64,000 bases of DNA, taken from positions 50,938-114,937 of the forward strand of contig NZ_BOPG01000029.1 of the NCBI RefSeq assembly GCF_016863635.1, written 5' to 3'. The notes under the pieces are model-generated. The model saw only the letters and a program-made list of their open reading frames with translations. It was not told the origin of the DNA and did no database searches. This document shows positions 43,901 to 50,676 of this stretch, piece after piece (within the stretch, counting starts at the first letter, position 1; every line of letters begins with the position of its first letter). This DNA comes from Virgisporangium aurantiacum. GTDB taxonomy: Bacteria; Actinomycetota; Actinomycetes; Mycobacteriales; Micromonosporaceae. Position numbers and translations under genes: made by a program.

Positions 43901-44067
43901 CGTACCCGGAGGTGGAGGCGTGCCTCGGCCTGGCCGCCGCGCACCGGCGACTCGGGACGCCGGACCGGGCCGACGAGCACCTGCGCCGGGCCGCCGACCT
44001 CTCCCACCGTTACGGCTACCGCCTTTTGGCCGAACGGGCCCGCGACGCGCTCGACGCCACGTCATGA
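40993..44067 (+). CDS. AfsR/SARP-family regulator with NB-ARC and TPR domains
   Basis: 1024-aa regulator. The N-terminal OmpR-type winged helix (MEFRVLGPLEVLGG, then GTVKTHVARLRSVLDP) and BTAD domain extend to about residue 245. The NB-ARC part has P-loop SAAAGTGKSALAV, and CDRLPLALRIA is the GLPLAL-like motif. The C-terminal TPRs repeat the pattern LGNLGNVYWRSGRLAEAAEHY. SARPs activate secondary-metabolite genes. It is convergent with, and overlaps by 6 nt, the signal peptidase of the second Cys-rich peptide locus. Confidence 0.92.
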   Translation: MEFRVLGPLEVLGGTEPIALGRRRGERCLLGLLLLDAGAVVPLDRLLDLLWDGDPPEAARGTVKTHVARLRSVLDPHRDGRLGVRLQRRGEGYLVDVDPDAVDAHRFRQLSARAMRASGAEDRSTMLREALRLWRGPLLADVASDRLRDRVGTGLAELRLSMLEEWAEAELDRGRHRQLIAELVDLVQAHPLRERLVGALMLALGRDDRQADALALYRRTRDALGEQLGLDPGPELRGLHDQILRGDPAPAPAPTGSTLTGPVPTAPDAEHVRPAQLPAHTRHFTGRGGQLRELDAVLAEVTGGTGPAVVVISAAAGTGKSALAVHWAQRVRHRFPDGQLYLDLRAHAAAPALRPIEALAALLAALGLPAERVPTEPDQATGVYRSLVADRRLLIVLDDALDPEQVRPLLPGGPTAMVVVTSRLRLGGLVAIEGAQRLALDVLDRDEAVALIGAVVGADRIRAEPDAVHRLVEVCDRLPLALRIAAANLADEPDTGVAAFVDRLAGARLASLRVDGDDRAAVRVAFELSYRRLDAAVRRMFRLVALAPGPDVTAGTAAALAAVPPGRAAALLAVLTDAHLVHQVAADRFRMHDLVRTYGRERASAEEGDRGRDAATARLFEWYRMAVDEAARRLYPEKLRLPPPEAETDPGRVPARHPPRFGTEPAALAWLDAERPNLVAAVVAAADTGPHRYAWLLADALRGYFWLRMHLVDWKTVAEAGLRAARTAVEPAAEAAAHLSLADLDTFRSRYPDAIAHYERALAFTRATGWLMGQSAALGNLGNVYWRSGRLAEAAEHYTSALDIDQRTGWRAGQAVKRGNLGSVCRALGRLDEAREHYLAALALDVEVGSRNAEGVDLGDLGDVYRAQGRLDEALDHATRGLAVLRAVGDRGSEAETLRILAEIHRDAGRHEAALEAATAALALARDTGERRTETDSLNTLATVHTQLGRPAAALTLHEQALQLARETGTYPEVEACLGLAAAHRRLGTPDRADEHLRRAADLSHRYGYRLLAERARDALDATS

Positions 44068-44550
44068 GCCGCTGCCGACGACCACTCCGAGCACCCGGTC
44101 GTGCGGGAGGAAGCCGAATTTTCGGGAGTCGTTGGGGTGGCTCAGGTTGTCGCTCAGCACCGTGAGGACGCCCGACGGCACGCGACCGTCGACGGTGCGG
44201 CACCGCTCGGGAATCCCGGCCGGCACCGGATCACCCGCCGCCGCCGTGCACCTCTTGATCATCCAAATACGGCGGTCCCGCGCCTGTATCCGGTATTTCC
44301 CGTCGGCGTCCGGGTGTTCCAGGACGACGATCTGGCCGCGCCGCACCCGGGCGCCCGGCGTGCGCCGAACCATCACCCGATCTCCGTCGCGGAGGGTCGG
44401 CGCCATGCTCGCACCGCGGACGGTGACCACGACGAGCCGTCGGCGCGCCGTCCACAGCGCCGCGCTGATCGCACCCACCAGTCCGATCGCCACGAACGGG
44501 CCGGCCCGGCTCGCCACCGACGGCGAACCGGGCCGGCGGACGATCAGCAC
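44062..44550 (-). CDS. S26-family type I signal peptidase
   Basis: 162-aa single-pass membrane protease. After the helix (VAIGLVGAISAALW) come GASMAPTLRDGDRV with nucleophile S48 and IWMIKRCTAAAGDPVP with general base K99, then the box DNLSHPNDSRKFG. It is short compared with housekeeping LepB, in keeping with specialised enzymes. The GTG at 44550 overlaps the end of the peptide 2 gene by 7 nt, so the two are translationally coupled. It probably cleaves the peptide leader after AQA, and may also serve peptide 1. Confidence 0.88.
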   Translation of the reverse strand: MLIVRRPGSPSVASRAGPFVAIGLVGAISAALWTARRRLVVVTVRGASMAPTLRDGDRVMVRRTPGARVRRGQIVVLEHPDADGKYRIQARDRRIWMIKRCTAAAGDPVPAGIPERCRTVDGRVPSGVLTVLSDNLSHPNDSRKFGFLPHDRVLGVVVGSGS

Positions 44551-44756
44551 GCGCCGCCGGCGTATGCCCAGTACTGGCGGTAGACGTAGCAGCCCTCGAA
44601 CCGCTCGGTGTAGCAGTTCATCAGTTTCTGCGCCTGGCCGCCACTGCACCTGCGGGCGCCGGTGTCGCAGCAGCTCCCACAGCACGCCGCCTGCGCGTCC
44701 AGCTTCGGCACGAACCTGCCGAGCAGGCGTTCACCGATGCGCTCCAGACCCTTCAT
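44544..44756 (-). CDS. Cys-rich precursor peptide 2
   Basis: 70-aa peptide. The leader has the pattern ERLLGRFVPKLDAQA, followed by a core with eight cysteines arranged CC-x2-CC, then single C at 37, 48, 56 and 70. Tyr and Trp are abundant near the C-terminus (YVYRQYWAYAGGAC). The ATG at 44756 is preceded by GGGGAGGG. The leader matches peptide 1 (22194-22388) in its RLLG-x2-VPK-x2-AQA pattern whereas the cores cannot be aligned except for Cys content. Overlaps the signal peptidase gene. Probably exported and matured by a shared apparatus; activity unknown. Confidence 0.8.
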   Translation of the reverse strand: MKGLERIGERLLGRFVPKLDAQAACCGSCCDTGARRCSGGQAQKLMNCYTERFEGCYVYRQYWAYAGGAC

Positions 44757-45023
44757 GCCCTCCCCTTTCGGTCGCCCGCGAAGCACCCCCGTGGCGCTTC
44801 CCGATCGCACGAGCGTGCGGCATCACGGTTGACACGCCTTGGACACGATCCCGTGCCCGGCGTCAGGTGCCTGTGACGGGCTGGCGGGCCGAGATGCCGT
44901 TGGTGGTGATGAGGATGCCGGTCGTGGCGCCTCGGTCGACGACCCGTTGATGGCGGCGATGGGGCTGGCGTGGTGAGGTGGTCTTGCGGGTGCGGAGGGA
45001 ACCGATCCGGCCGGTTGTGCGCC

Positions 45024-45527
45024 ATGCAGGATGTGGCGGTGGAGTTGGCGGCGCGTCGGGACGAGGCGTTCGATCGGGTGTATGCGGCGCAGTACTCGAC
45101 GTTGGTCCGGCTGGCATACCTGACGACGGGTAACGCGGCGACGGCCGAGGACGTGGCGCAGGACGCGTTCGCCGACTGGTTGCGCCGTTTCTCCGAGGTG
45201 CGCGACCCGGCCGCGTACCTTCGCCGGGCGGTCGTGTCCCGCTGCACGTCCTGGGTGCGGCGGCGGGTGCTCGAACGCCGCCACGGCTCCGTACCGCCGA
45301 TCGGCGCGTCCGACCGGGCGGCCACCGCGCCGGACGCGGACACCGCGGCGGTGCGGGCCGCCCTCGGCAGGCTCAACCCACGCCAGCGTGCTGCCGTGTT
45401 CCTCCGCTTCTACCTCGACCTGCCGGAGGCCGAGATCGCGGCCGCGCTCGGCTGCCGTCCCGGCACGGTGAAGTCGCTGCTGCACCGTTCCTTCGGCGTT
45501 CTCCGGGAGCACCTCGATGAGCACTGA
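45024..45527 (+). CDS. SigE-type ECF RNA polymerase sigma factor
   Basis: 167-aa ECF sigma. Region 2 reads LVRLAYLTTGNAATAEDVAQDAF. Region 4 is PRQRAAVFLRFYLDLPEAEIAAALGCRPG followed in sequence by TVKSLLHRS. It belongs to the SigE-family/SigM-like actinobacterial group lacking the long C-terminal extension. ATG 45024 is used. It overlaps the anti-sigma gene by 11 nt, the normal cognate arrangement. The 267-bp upstream gap to peptide 2 holds divergent promoters; no clear hexamers stand out. Confidence 0.92.
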   Translation: MQDVAVELAARRDEAFDRVYAAQYSTLVRLAYLTTGNAATAEDVAQDAFADWLRRFSEVRDPAAYLRRAVVSRCTSWVRRRVLERRHGSVPPIGASDRAATAPDADTAAVRAALGRLNPRQRAAVFLRFYLDLPEAEIAAALGCRPGTVKSLLHRSFGVLREHLDEH

Positions 45528-46992
45528 CCTGAACCGCCGCATCGCCACCGCGGTCCGGACCATCGTCGACGACCTGCCGGTGCGCCCCCCGGCCGCGGCA
45601 GCGGTCCGGGCCCGCGCGGCGCGCCAGGCCGCCGGCCCGGACGAGCCGTTTCCGGTACCTGGGGAAGCCCGGCGCCGTGTCGGTTGGGCCGCGCCGGCCA
45701 TCACCGCCACCGCGGCGATCATCGTGCTCCTCGCGATCGCGGTGCTGCTGCCGGCGCTGCGCCCTGGTCCGACCGGGGAGCGGGCGGGCGCGCCGGCGGG
45801 TGCGGCGAACCTGCCGAGAGAGTTCGCCGGCATGTCGTTGCTGACCGCGCCGGTGTCGGACGCGCCTGCCGGTCCGGCCGTCGCTCTGTACCGGCAGGGC
45901 TCGCTGGGCACCCGCCTGGGCACCGTCCAGGTGGTCGTCCTCGGCGTGGACGGGCGCACGTACCGCCGCCTCGACCTGGCCGAACGCCGGGGTGCAGACG
46001 GTCCCGACGGCGAGTACGAGCCGGCGGACGCGCTGCTCGCGCCCGACGGCTCGAAGGCCGCCGTCGCCGACCCCACCCGGGTGCGGGACTGCATCGAGGT
46101 GGTGGACCTGCGGACCGGCCGGACCACCCGGTACGGCCTGGACCCGCCGGTCGCGGTCCGGCTGCTGGACTGGTCGCCGGACGGCCGTTGGCTCGCGCTG
46201 GTCGTCAACGACGACCCGCCCGACGGGTTGCGGGCTCCCGGCAACCCCGCGGTACTCGACACCACGACCGGCGCGCTACGCCGGTTCGACCGGCTCCGGT
46301 CCACGGAGTCGTGGGACGGCGCGTCCTTCTCGCCCGACGGTACCCGGATCGCGCTGGCCACCACCGCCGACGATGGCCCGGTCAGCGAGGGCGGCGGCCG
46401 CGTCGTCCCGGCGATCAGCATCGTCGACCGCACCGGGACGGTGCTGCGGACCCTGCCGGTGCCGGCCTCCGCCGCGTTGCTGTCGGCCGCCGCCTGGTCA
46501 CCGGACGGCCGGCTCCTCGCGATGTCGGAGTCGACCCCGCAGGGCTACCGGCTCGCGTTCGTCGATCCGACCGGCGAGCGCGGACCGGTGCCGGCGCCCA
46601 TGCAGAACTCCGCCGTCCCCGTGGGCTGGCGCTCACCGTCCACGCTCCTGGCCGTTGCCGACAGCGCCGGCGACGCTCTCGACATCGTCGAGGTGCCGGT
46701 CGACGGCGGTCCGATCCGCCGGCTCAGCCGCGTCTCCGCCGGGATCGGCGGCCTGGCCCGGCCGGGTCAACTCCAGGTCGCCGAGGCGCTGGCGGCGCAG
46801 GCGCGGGTGGGCGACGCCGGCCCGGCCCGGCGGGGGCCGTGGCCATTGTGGTGGTGGCTCACCGTGGCCGCCGCGGCGACGTTCGTCGGGTGGCGAGTGG
46901 TGCGCCGGGCCCGTGCACGCCGCAGGCCGGCGATGACGGCGTCTACTTCCGCGCCGGACTCGATCCGTTCCACGTCCCGACGCCGATCGTGA
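45517..46992 (+). CDS. Putative anti-sigma factor with WD40-like beta-propeller
   Basis: 491-aa membrane protein. The cytoplasmic N-terminus (LNRRIATAVRTIVDDLPVRP) probably binds the upstream sigma factor. One helix (AITATAAIIVLLAIAVLLP) leads to an extracytoplasmic propeller with repeated SPDGRWLALV, SPDGTRIAL and SPDGRLLAM units. A second helix (WWWLTVAAAATFVGW) lies near the C-terminus. No zinc-binding HxxxCxxC motif is visible. Anti-sigma activity is inferred from gene order. The last 20 residues overlap what looks like a decayed gene and may be spurious. Confidence 0.78.
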   Translation: MSTDLNRRIATAVRTIVDDLPVRPPAAAAVRARAARQAAGPDEPFPVPGEARRRVGWAAPAITATAAIIVLLAIAVLLPALRPGPTGERAGAPAGAANLPREFAGMSLLTAPVSDAPAGPAVALYRQGSLGTRLGTVQVVVLGVDGRTYRRLDLAERRGADGPDGEYEPADALLAPDGSKAAVADPTRVRDCIEVVDLRTGRTTRYGLDPPVAVRLLDWSPDGRWLALVVNDDPPDGLRAPGNPAVLDTTTGALRRFDRLRSTESWDGASFSPDGTRIALATTADDGPVSEGGGRVVPAISIVDRTGTVLRTLPVPASAALLSAAAWSPDGRLLAMSESTPQGYRLAFVDPTGERGPVPAPMQNSAVPVGWRSPSTLLAVADSAGDALDIVEVPVDGGPIRRLSRVSAGIGGLARPGQLQVAEALAAQARVGDAGPARRGPWPLWWWLTVAAAATFVGWRVVRRARARRRPAMTASTSAPDSIRSTSRRRS

Positions 46993-47183
46993 ACACGATG
47001 TCGACGGCGACCCGCTCGGCGACCGGGGCGCCCGGGACTGGGCAGTCCGCGACTACCGCACCGACCTGGCCGCTGCTGCCGTGCGCGGCGCGGCGGGCGG
47101 CGACGCACGGTCCTCGCCCTGAGCGTCGCCGCCGGCCTGTCCCGCCGCCGTGGCACCGTGATCTCCCTGGGCCCGCTGCCCTG
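46930..47183 (+). pseudogene. Possible remnant of a decayed gene
   Basis: Three protein-like stretches follow each other in different frames: DDGVYFRAGLDPFHVPTPIV, then DPLGDRGARDWAVRDYRTDL, then TVLALSVAAGLSRRRGTVIS ending at a stop at 47181-47183. Two frame changes would join them. Each has natural amino-acid composition unlike typical GC-rich noise, but I recognise no family. It fills the gap between the anti-sigma gene and the HPF1-like gene. Low certainty. Confidence 0.25.
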
Positions 47184-47191
47184 ACCGCGGT

Positions 47192-48121
47192 TCAGCGGAT
47201 CAGGATGCCGACGTCGCGCAGTCCTGAGTTGGCGGCGTGTACCTCGACGATCTCGGCGATCGCGTCGCGGCCGAGGAGGCGGTACCCGTCGGCGCGCAGC
47301 CGGCGGGCGACCTCGCGGTCCTCGTCGCCGGCCAACCAGTGCAGCTCCCCGCCGACCGCGAGGGCCAGCGCGGGCCGCCCGGCCGCCAGTTCCGCCTCGG
47401 CGTGCGCGATCCACGCCGCGGCCTCGGCCCCACCCGCGCGCAGCTCCTTGAGGCGGGCGCGGGAGCGGCCGAGCTGCGGGTCCCCGGCGTCGCCGGGCAG
47501 CTGCGGAAAGACCGAAACCGCAGTGTTCTGCCGCTGGAACCCGGCCCACCAGACGGGCCCGTCCGCCTCGACCGCCTCATTGTCCGCGTCGACGAACCAG
47601 TCCAGCGTGTCGAGCAGCGACCGCATCTCCGCGGAGGCCTCGTCGCCGTGGTCTTCCAGCACCGTCCTGGTCAGCCCGTAGAGCTCGCCGAGCAGCGTCC
47701 GGTACCCGCTCGTCCAGGTCTCGGCGCTGTCCCGGGCGTAGTTGTGCACGATGAGGGTGGGCACCTCGGCCGGGTCGTCGTACCAGAGCCCGTAGTGCAG
47801 CCCGTCGCTGCCGCCGCTGAGGACGGTCACGAACTCGGGTGGGTCGCACAGGTAGCGGCCGTGCAGGCGCTCGTCGAGCCCGTCGCGCGCCCGCAGCCCC
47901 AGCCCGTCGTCGGCGAAGTACTCGGTGAGCCCGAACGGCCAGACCATCAGGTCGTTGAGGGCCGCGCGCTCGGCGTGGTCGGCGCTCTCCCAGAACGCGC
48001 AAAAGACGGCCAGGTGGCGGGGGAGGCGGAGGCCGTAGACCCGCTGTACCCGCTCGGCCACTGCCGGGTGCCGCTCGTACATCTTGTTCAGCGCCGCCCG
48101 GCGCCGCGCGTCATGGTCCAC
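47192..48121 (-). CDS. HPF1-like (DUF2228, ADP-ribosylation-related) protein
   Basis: 309-aa protein. VQRVYGLRLPRHLAVFCAFW opens the domain and CDPPEFVTVLSGGSDGLHYG leads into GLWYDDPAEVPTLIVHNYAR. This order closely parallels eukaryotic histone PARylation factor 1 (DPPEF..., a short hydrophobic strand, D-x-P-x-E-x-P). Bacterial homologues are annotated only as ADP-ribosylation-family proteins. The second half (WFVDADNEAVEADGPVWW onward) appears bacterial-specific. No PARP gene is in the window. The GTG at 48121 is used; ATG 48082 is an alternative. Confidence 0.65.
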   Translation of the reverse strand: MDHDARRRAALNKMYERHPAVAERVQRVYGLRLPRHLAVFCAFWESADHAERAALNDLMVWPFGLTEYFADDGLGLRARDGLDERLHGRYLCDPPEFVTVLSGGSDGLHYGLWYDDPAEVPTLIVHNYARDSAETWTSGYRTLLGELYGLTRTVLEDHGDEASAEMRSLLDTLDWFVDADNEAVEADGPVWWAGFQRQNTAVSVFPQLPGDAGDPQLGRSRARLKELRAGGAEAAAWIAHAEAELAAGRPALALAVGGELHWLAGDEDREVARRLRADGYRLLGRDAIAEIVEVHAANSGLRDVGILIR

Positions 48122-48487
48122 GACGCATGGTAGAGCCGAGCCCGGCATCCCTGGTACGGGTGCAGGCCATCGGCACCGTCCGGGTCGGCAATGCGGCCTG
48201 TTACGGCGCCTGCTGGACGTGGATCGCGTTGCGGTGGCCGGTTCGACGTCGCCCGGTGCACGGTCGGGCGGATGATGCGCCAGGCCGGCCTCGTGGGCGG
48301 AACGTCGCGTAGGATGATGCGCGAGGTTCGATCTTCGGACCGATCTCCGGACGTTGCCCTGGACCACGGCGGCCCCATCTCGAACCCATTTCCGAGGGGT
48401 GGATGCCGTGGCGCTCCCCGATCGACCCTGGCCGCCGGCAGCACCAGCTACACACGCGACACCGCAACGCAACCGGACCCACCCTCG
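48122..48487. other. 366-bp gene-free region with a short direct repeat
   Basis: Between the divergent HPF1-like gene and the GNAT gene. GGATGATGCGC occurs at 48270-48280 and 48312-48322, 42 bp apart. I see no convincing promoter hexamers, no conserved ORF and no strong terminator. Confidence 0.4.
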
Positions 48488-49045
48488 ATGACCGGTCGGC
48501 GGAGCGGCGGCCAACGCCCACAGCCGGACCGGGGGAGTGGTGAGCTGCTGCTCACCGATGGCACGCCGGCCCGGCTGCGGGCGTTGGCGGTCACCGACCG
48601 TCAGGTGTTGCAGGATCTCTACGCGGCGCTGTCGCAGATCTCGCGGCGGGGCCGCTTCCAGATGGCGCCGCCGCGGCTCAACAACCGGATGCTGGACCGC
48701 CTGGTCGGCGACGTCGACCAGCGTGACCATGTGGCCGTGCTCCTCCTGGCACCCGCAGGTCGCGACGAGACCGCGGTCGGTGTCGGCCGCATGATCCGCT
48801 ACGCCTCGGACCCGACCACGGCCGACATCGCTATCGCCGTGGCGGACGACTGGCAGGGCAGGGGTGCCGGTTCGGTACTGGCCCACGCTCTCGCCGCGAG
48901 CCGGCCGGCCGGCGTGGTACGTCTCGCCACAGTGGTATCGGTGGGCAACACGGCGTCTCTGGCGACGTTGGCGACGCTCGGCACCGTCGCTGTGGTCGCC
49001 GTCGGCGGCGCCCAGTACGACGTCACGGTGACGCTGGATCCGTAG
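48488..49045 (+). CDS. GNAT-family N-acetyltransferase
   Basis: 185-aa acetyltransferase. The acetyl-CoA P-loop motif appears in DDWQGRGAGSVLAHAL, preceded by strand ADIAIAV. The N-terminal segment LRALAVTDRQVLQDLYAALS and RRGRFQMAPPRLN resembles GNAT domains fused to protein acetylases of actinomycetes. ATG 48488 is chosen; the first about 20 residues are polar and poorly conserved in appearance, so the true start may be slightly later. Substrate unknown. Followed by a strong bidirectional stem-loop. Confidence 0.82.
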   Translation: MTGRRSGGQRPQPDRGSGELLLTDGTPARLRALAVTDRQVLQDLYAALSQISRRGRFQMAPPRLNNRMLDRLVGDVDQRDHVAVLLLAPAGRDETAVGVGRMIRYASDPTTADIAIAVADDWQGRGAGSVLAHALAASRPAGVVRLATVVSVGNTASLATLATLGTVAVVAVGGAQYDVTVTLDP

Positions 49046-49120
49046 CCGCCCGGAGGGTTCATCTCAAGTGAACCGAGGATGTGTTCGCCTCGGCGGCCGG
49101 GCCGGTTCGGGCGGGTGGGG

Positions 49121-49152
49121 CCGCGCACGTAGGCGGGGTCCTACGTGCGCGG
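49121..49152. terminator. Bidirectional stem-loop terminator
   Basis: CCGCGCACGTAGG, loop CGGGGT and CCTACGTGCGCGG make a perfect 13-bp stem between the convergent GNAT and protease genes. Position and symmetry suit termination from both sides. Confidence 0.75.
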
Positions 49153-49172
49153 GCTGCCCGGGACTCGCCGGT

Positions 49173-50549
49173 TCAGGTGGTGTTGATGTGTACGCCGACG
49201 AGCGACATCGCCGAGCGCAGGTCGGCGAAGAACACGTTCATCGAGCACGTGCGGCCGGAGGGGACGTAGCCGACGCACGGCCGTTCGTATGCGCCGGTCC
49301 GCATGCCGCTGATGATGCCGCGCGCCGCCAACCGGCCGTCGCTGCGGACGCTGACGACCGGCCCGCCGCTGTCGCCGTTGCCGTTGATGGCCTGCCCGAG
49401 GGCGTGCTCGGCGTCGGCGAGGTTGGTGACCCGGCCCACGCCCTGCGACGGCGGGTCGTACGTGATGGTCTGGTTGAGTCGGCGGATCCTGATCAGGTCG
49501 GCATTGGACGGGCAGATCGTGCCGGAGTAGCTGCCGGACAGGCAGATCCGGTCACCGACGTTGTTGGAGCTGTCGCCGCCGATCGACGCTCCGATGTAGG
49601 CCCCGGGGTCACCTGTCGGCGGGTTGATGTGCGCACCCCAGTAGATGGCGCCCTGTGAGCCTTCCGGAGTCTGGATGAGCTGGACGTCGCGGTCGGTGCG
49701 GCGGCCGGCGGCGATGGTGGATCCGTAGACGAACTGGGCGATGCTGTTGTTGGCGTCGAGGTACTCCCAGCTGCCCCAGGTGCCCTCTCCGCAGTGGGCG
49801 GCGCTGAGCAGGTACGTCGACGCGCCGTTGTTGCCGGTCACCGCGAACGCGGTCGAGCACCGGTAGCCGGAGGCCCGGTTGAGCACGACGCTGCCGCCCC
49901 AGTGCGGGAACGGGTCGTACATCCGGGTGGTGAACGCGACCGGAGCCGATTCGGTCACGTCGAGGGCGTAGGCACTGTCCAGGGCGGGAACCGCGGACCG
50001 GGCCGAGACCGCGGCGGTGCCCGTCGGCAGGCCCGAGATCTCTGCCGACAGCCCGCTGCCGTCCGGCTTGGGACCCAGCACCATCGACCGCTGGCCGGTG
50101 CGGGCGCCCCGGAACAGCGGCTGGCGGGACATCCGGTCGACCTCCGCGAGCAGCTCGGCTTCGGTGTATCGGGACGGCTCGACGGTGACGGTGAGCCCGT
50201 CGGCGCCGGCCCTGGCGATGCGCGCCGAGACCGCGGCCGGGACGGTGCCCCGCCAGTACAGGCGCAGCGCCCGGTGCTCGGCCTCGACGATCAGGCCGCC
50301 GAGTCCGGTGTCGCGCCGTGACGGCGCGGCGGCCCGGATGTCGTCGGCCAGCCGGTCGAGGTCCTCCTGGACCTTCAGCAGGGCGCGGGACCGGTCGGTG
50401 AGCCCGGCGAGAATGGCGTCCGCCGCGTCACGTTTCGCGCGGTCGGGGCCGTCGGCCGGGCCGCCCGGAGCGGCCGCGGCCGGGGAGGCGGTGGCCACCA
50501 GCACGACGGCGCCCACCGCGACGAGGGCATGACGAATCCGCGCTGACAT
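49173..50549 (-). CDS. Secreted S1-family serine protease (streptogrisin-like)
   Basis: 458-aa preproprotease. The signal peptide ends at SPAAAAPGG. A pro-region of about 150 residues (ALRLYWRGTVPAAVSARIA) resembles alpha-lytic/streptogrisin propeptides that assist folding. The catalytic domain shows His in LLSAAHCGEG, Asp in RRTDRDVQLIQ and Ser in NGNGDSGGPVVS. ATG 50549 has GGAG 5 nt upstream; the TTG at 50570 is unlikely. Divergent from the SARP regulator at 50677. Predicted extracellular protein degradation. Confidence 0.92.
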   Translation of the reverse strand: MSARIRHALVAVGAVVLVATASPAAAAPGGPADGPDRAKRDAADAILAGLTDRSRALLKVQEDLDRLADDIRAAAPSRRDTGLGGLIVEAEHRALRLYWRGTVPAAVSARIARAGADGLTVTVEPSRYTEAELLAEVDRMSRQPLFRGARTGQRSMVLGPKPDGSGLSAEISGLPTGTAAVSARSAVPALDSAYALDVTESAPVAFTTRMYDPFPHWGGSVVLNRASGYRCSTAFAVTGNNGASTYLLSAAHCGEGTWGSWEYLDANNSIAQFVYGSTIAAGRRTDRDVQLIQTPEGSQGAIYWGAHINPPTGDPGAYIGASIGGDSSNNVGDRICLSGSYSGTICPSNADLIRIRRLNQTITYDPPSQGVGRVTNLADAEHALGQAINGNGDSGGPVVSVRSDGRLAARGIISGMRTGAYERPCVGYVPSGRTCSMNVFFADLRSAMSLVGVHINTT

Positions 50550-50622
50550 CGGCACTCCGATGATCGACAAGGTGTCTCCTTCCCATACATGGGCATCGAC
50601 TTCGCCGTATCGTGACGGCAGC

Positions 50623-50642
50623 GACTGGTCGACAGACTGGTC
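50623..50642 (+). repeat. 12-bp-spaced direct repeat before SARP gene
   Basis: GACTGGTC at 50623-50630 and 50635-50642, 34 bp upstream of the SARP start and within the divergent promoter region of the protease. SARP-type activators bind directly repeated short motifs about one helical turn apart, so autoregulation or protease control is possible. Confidence 0.35.
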
Positions 50643-50676
50643 AGTTACCTTGAATCGCAGGTCACGGGGGAGATCG

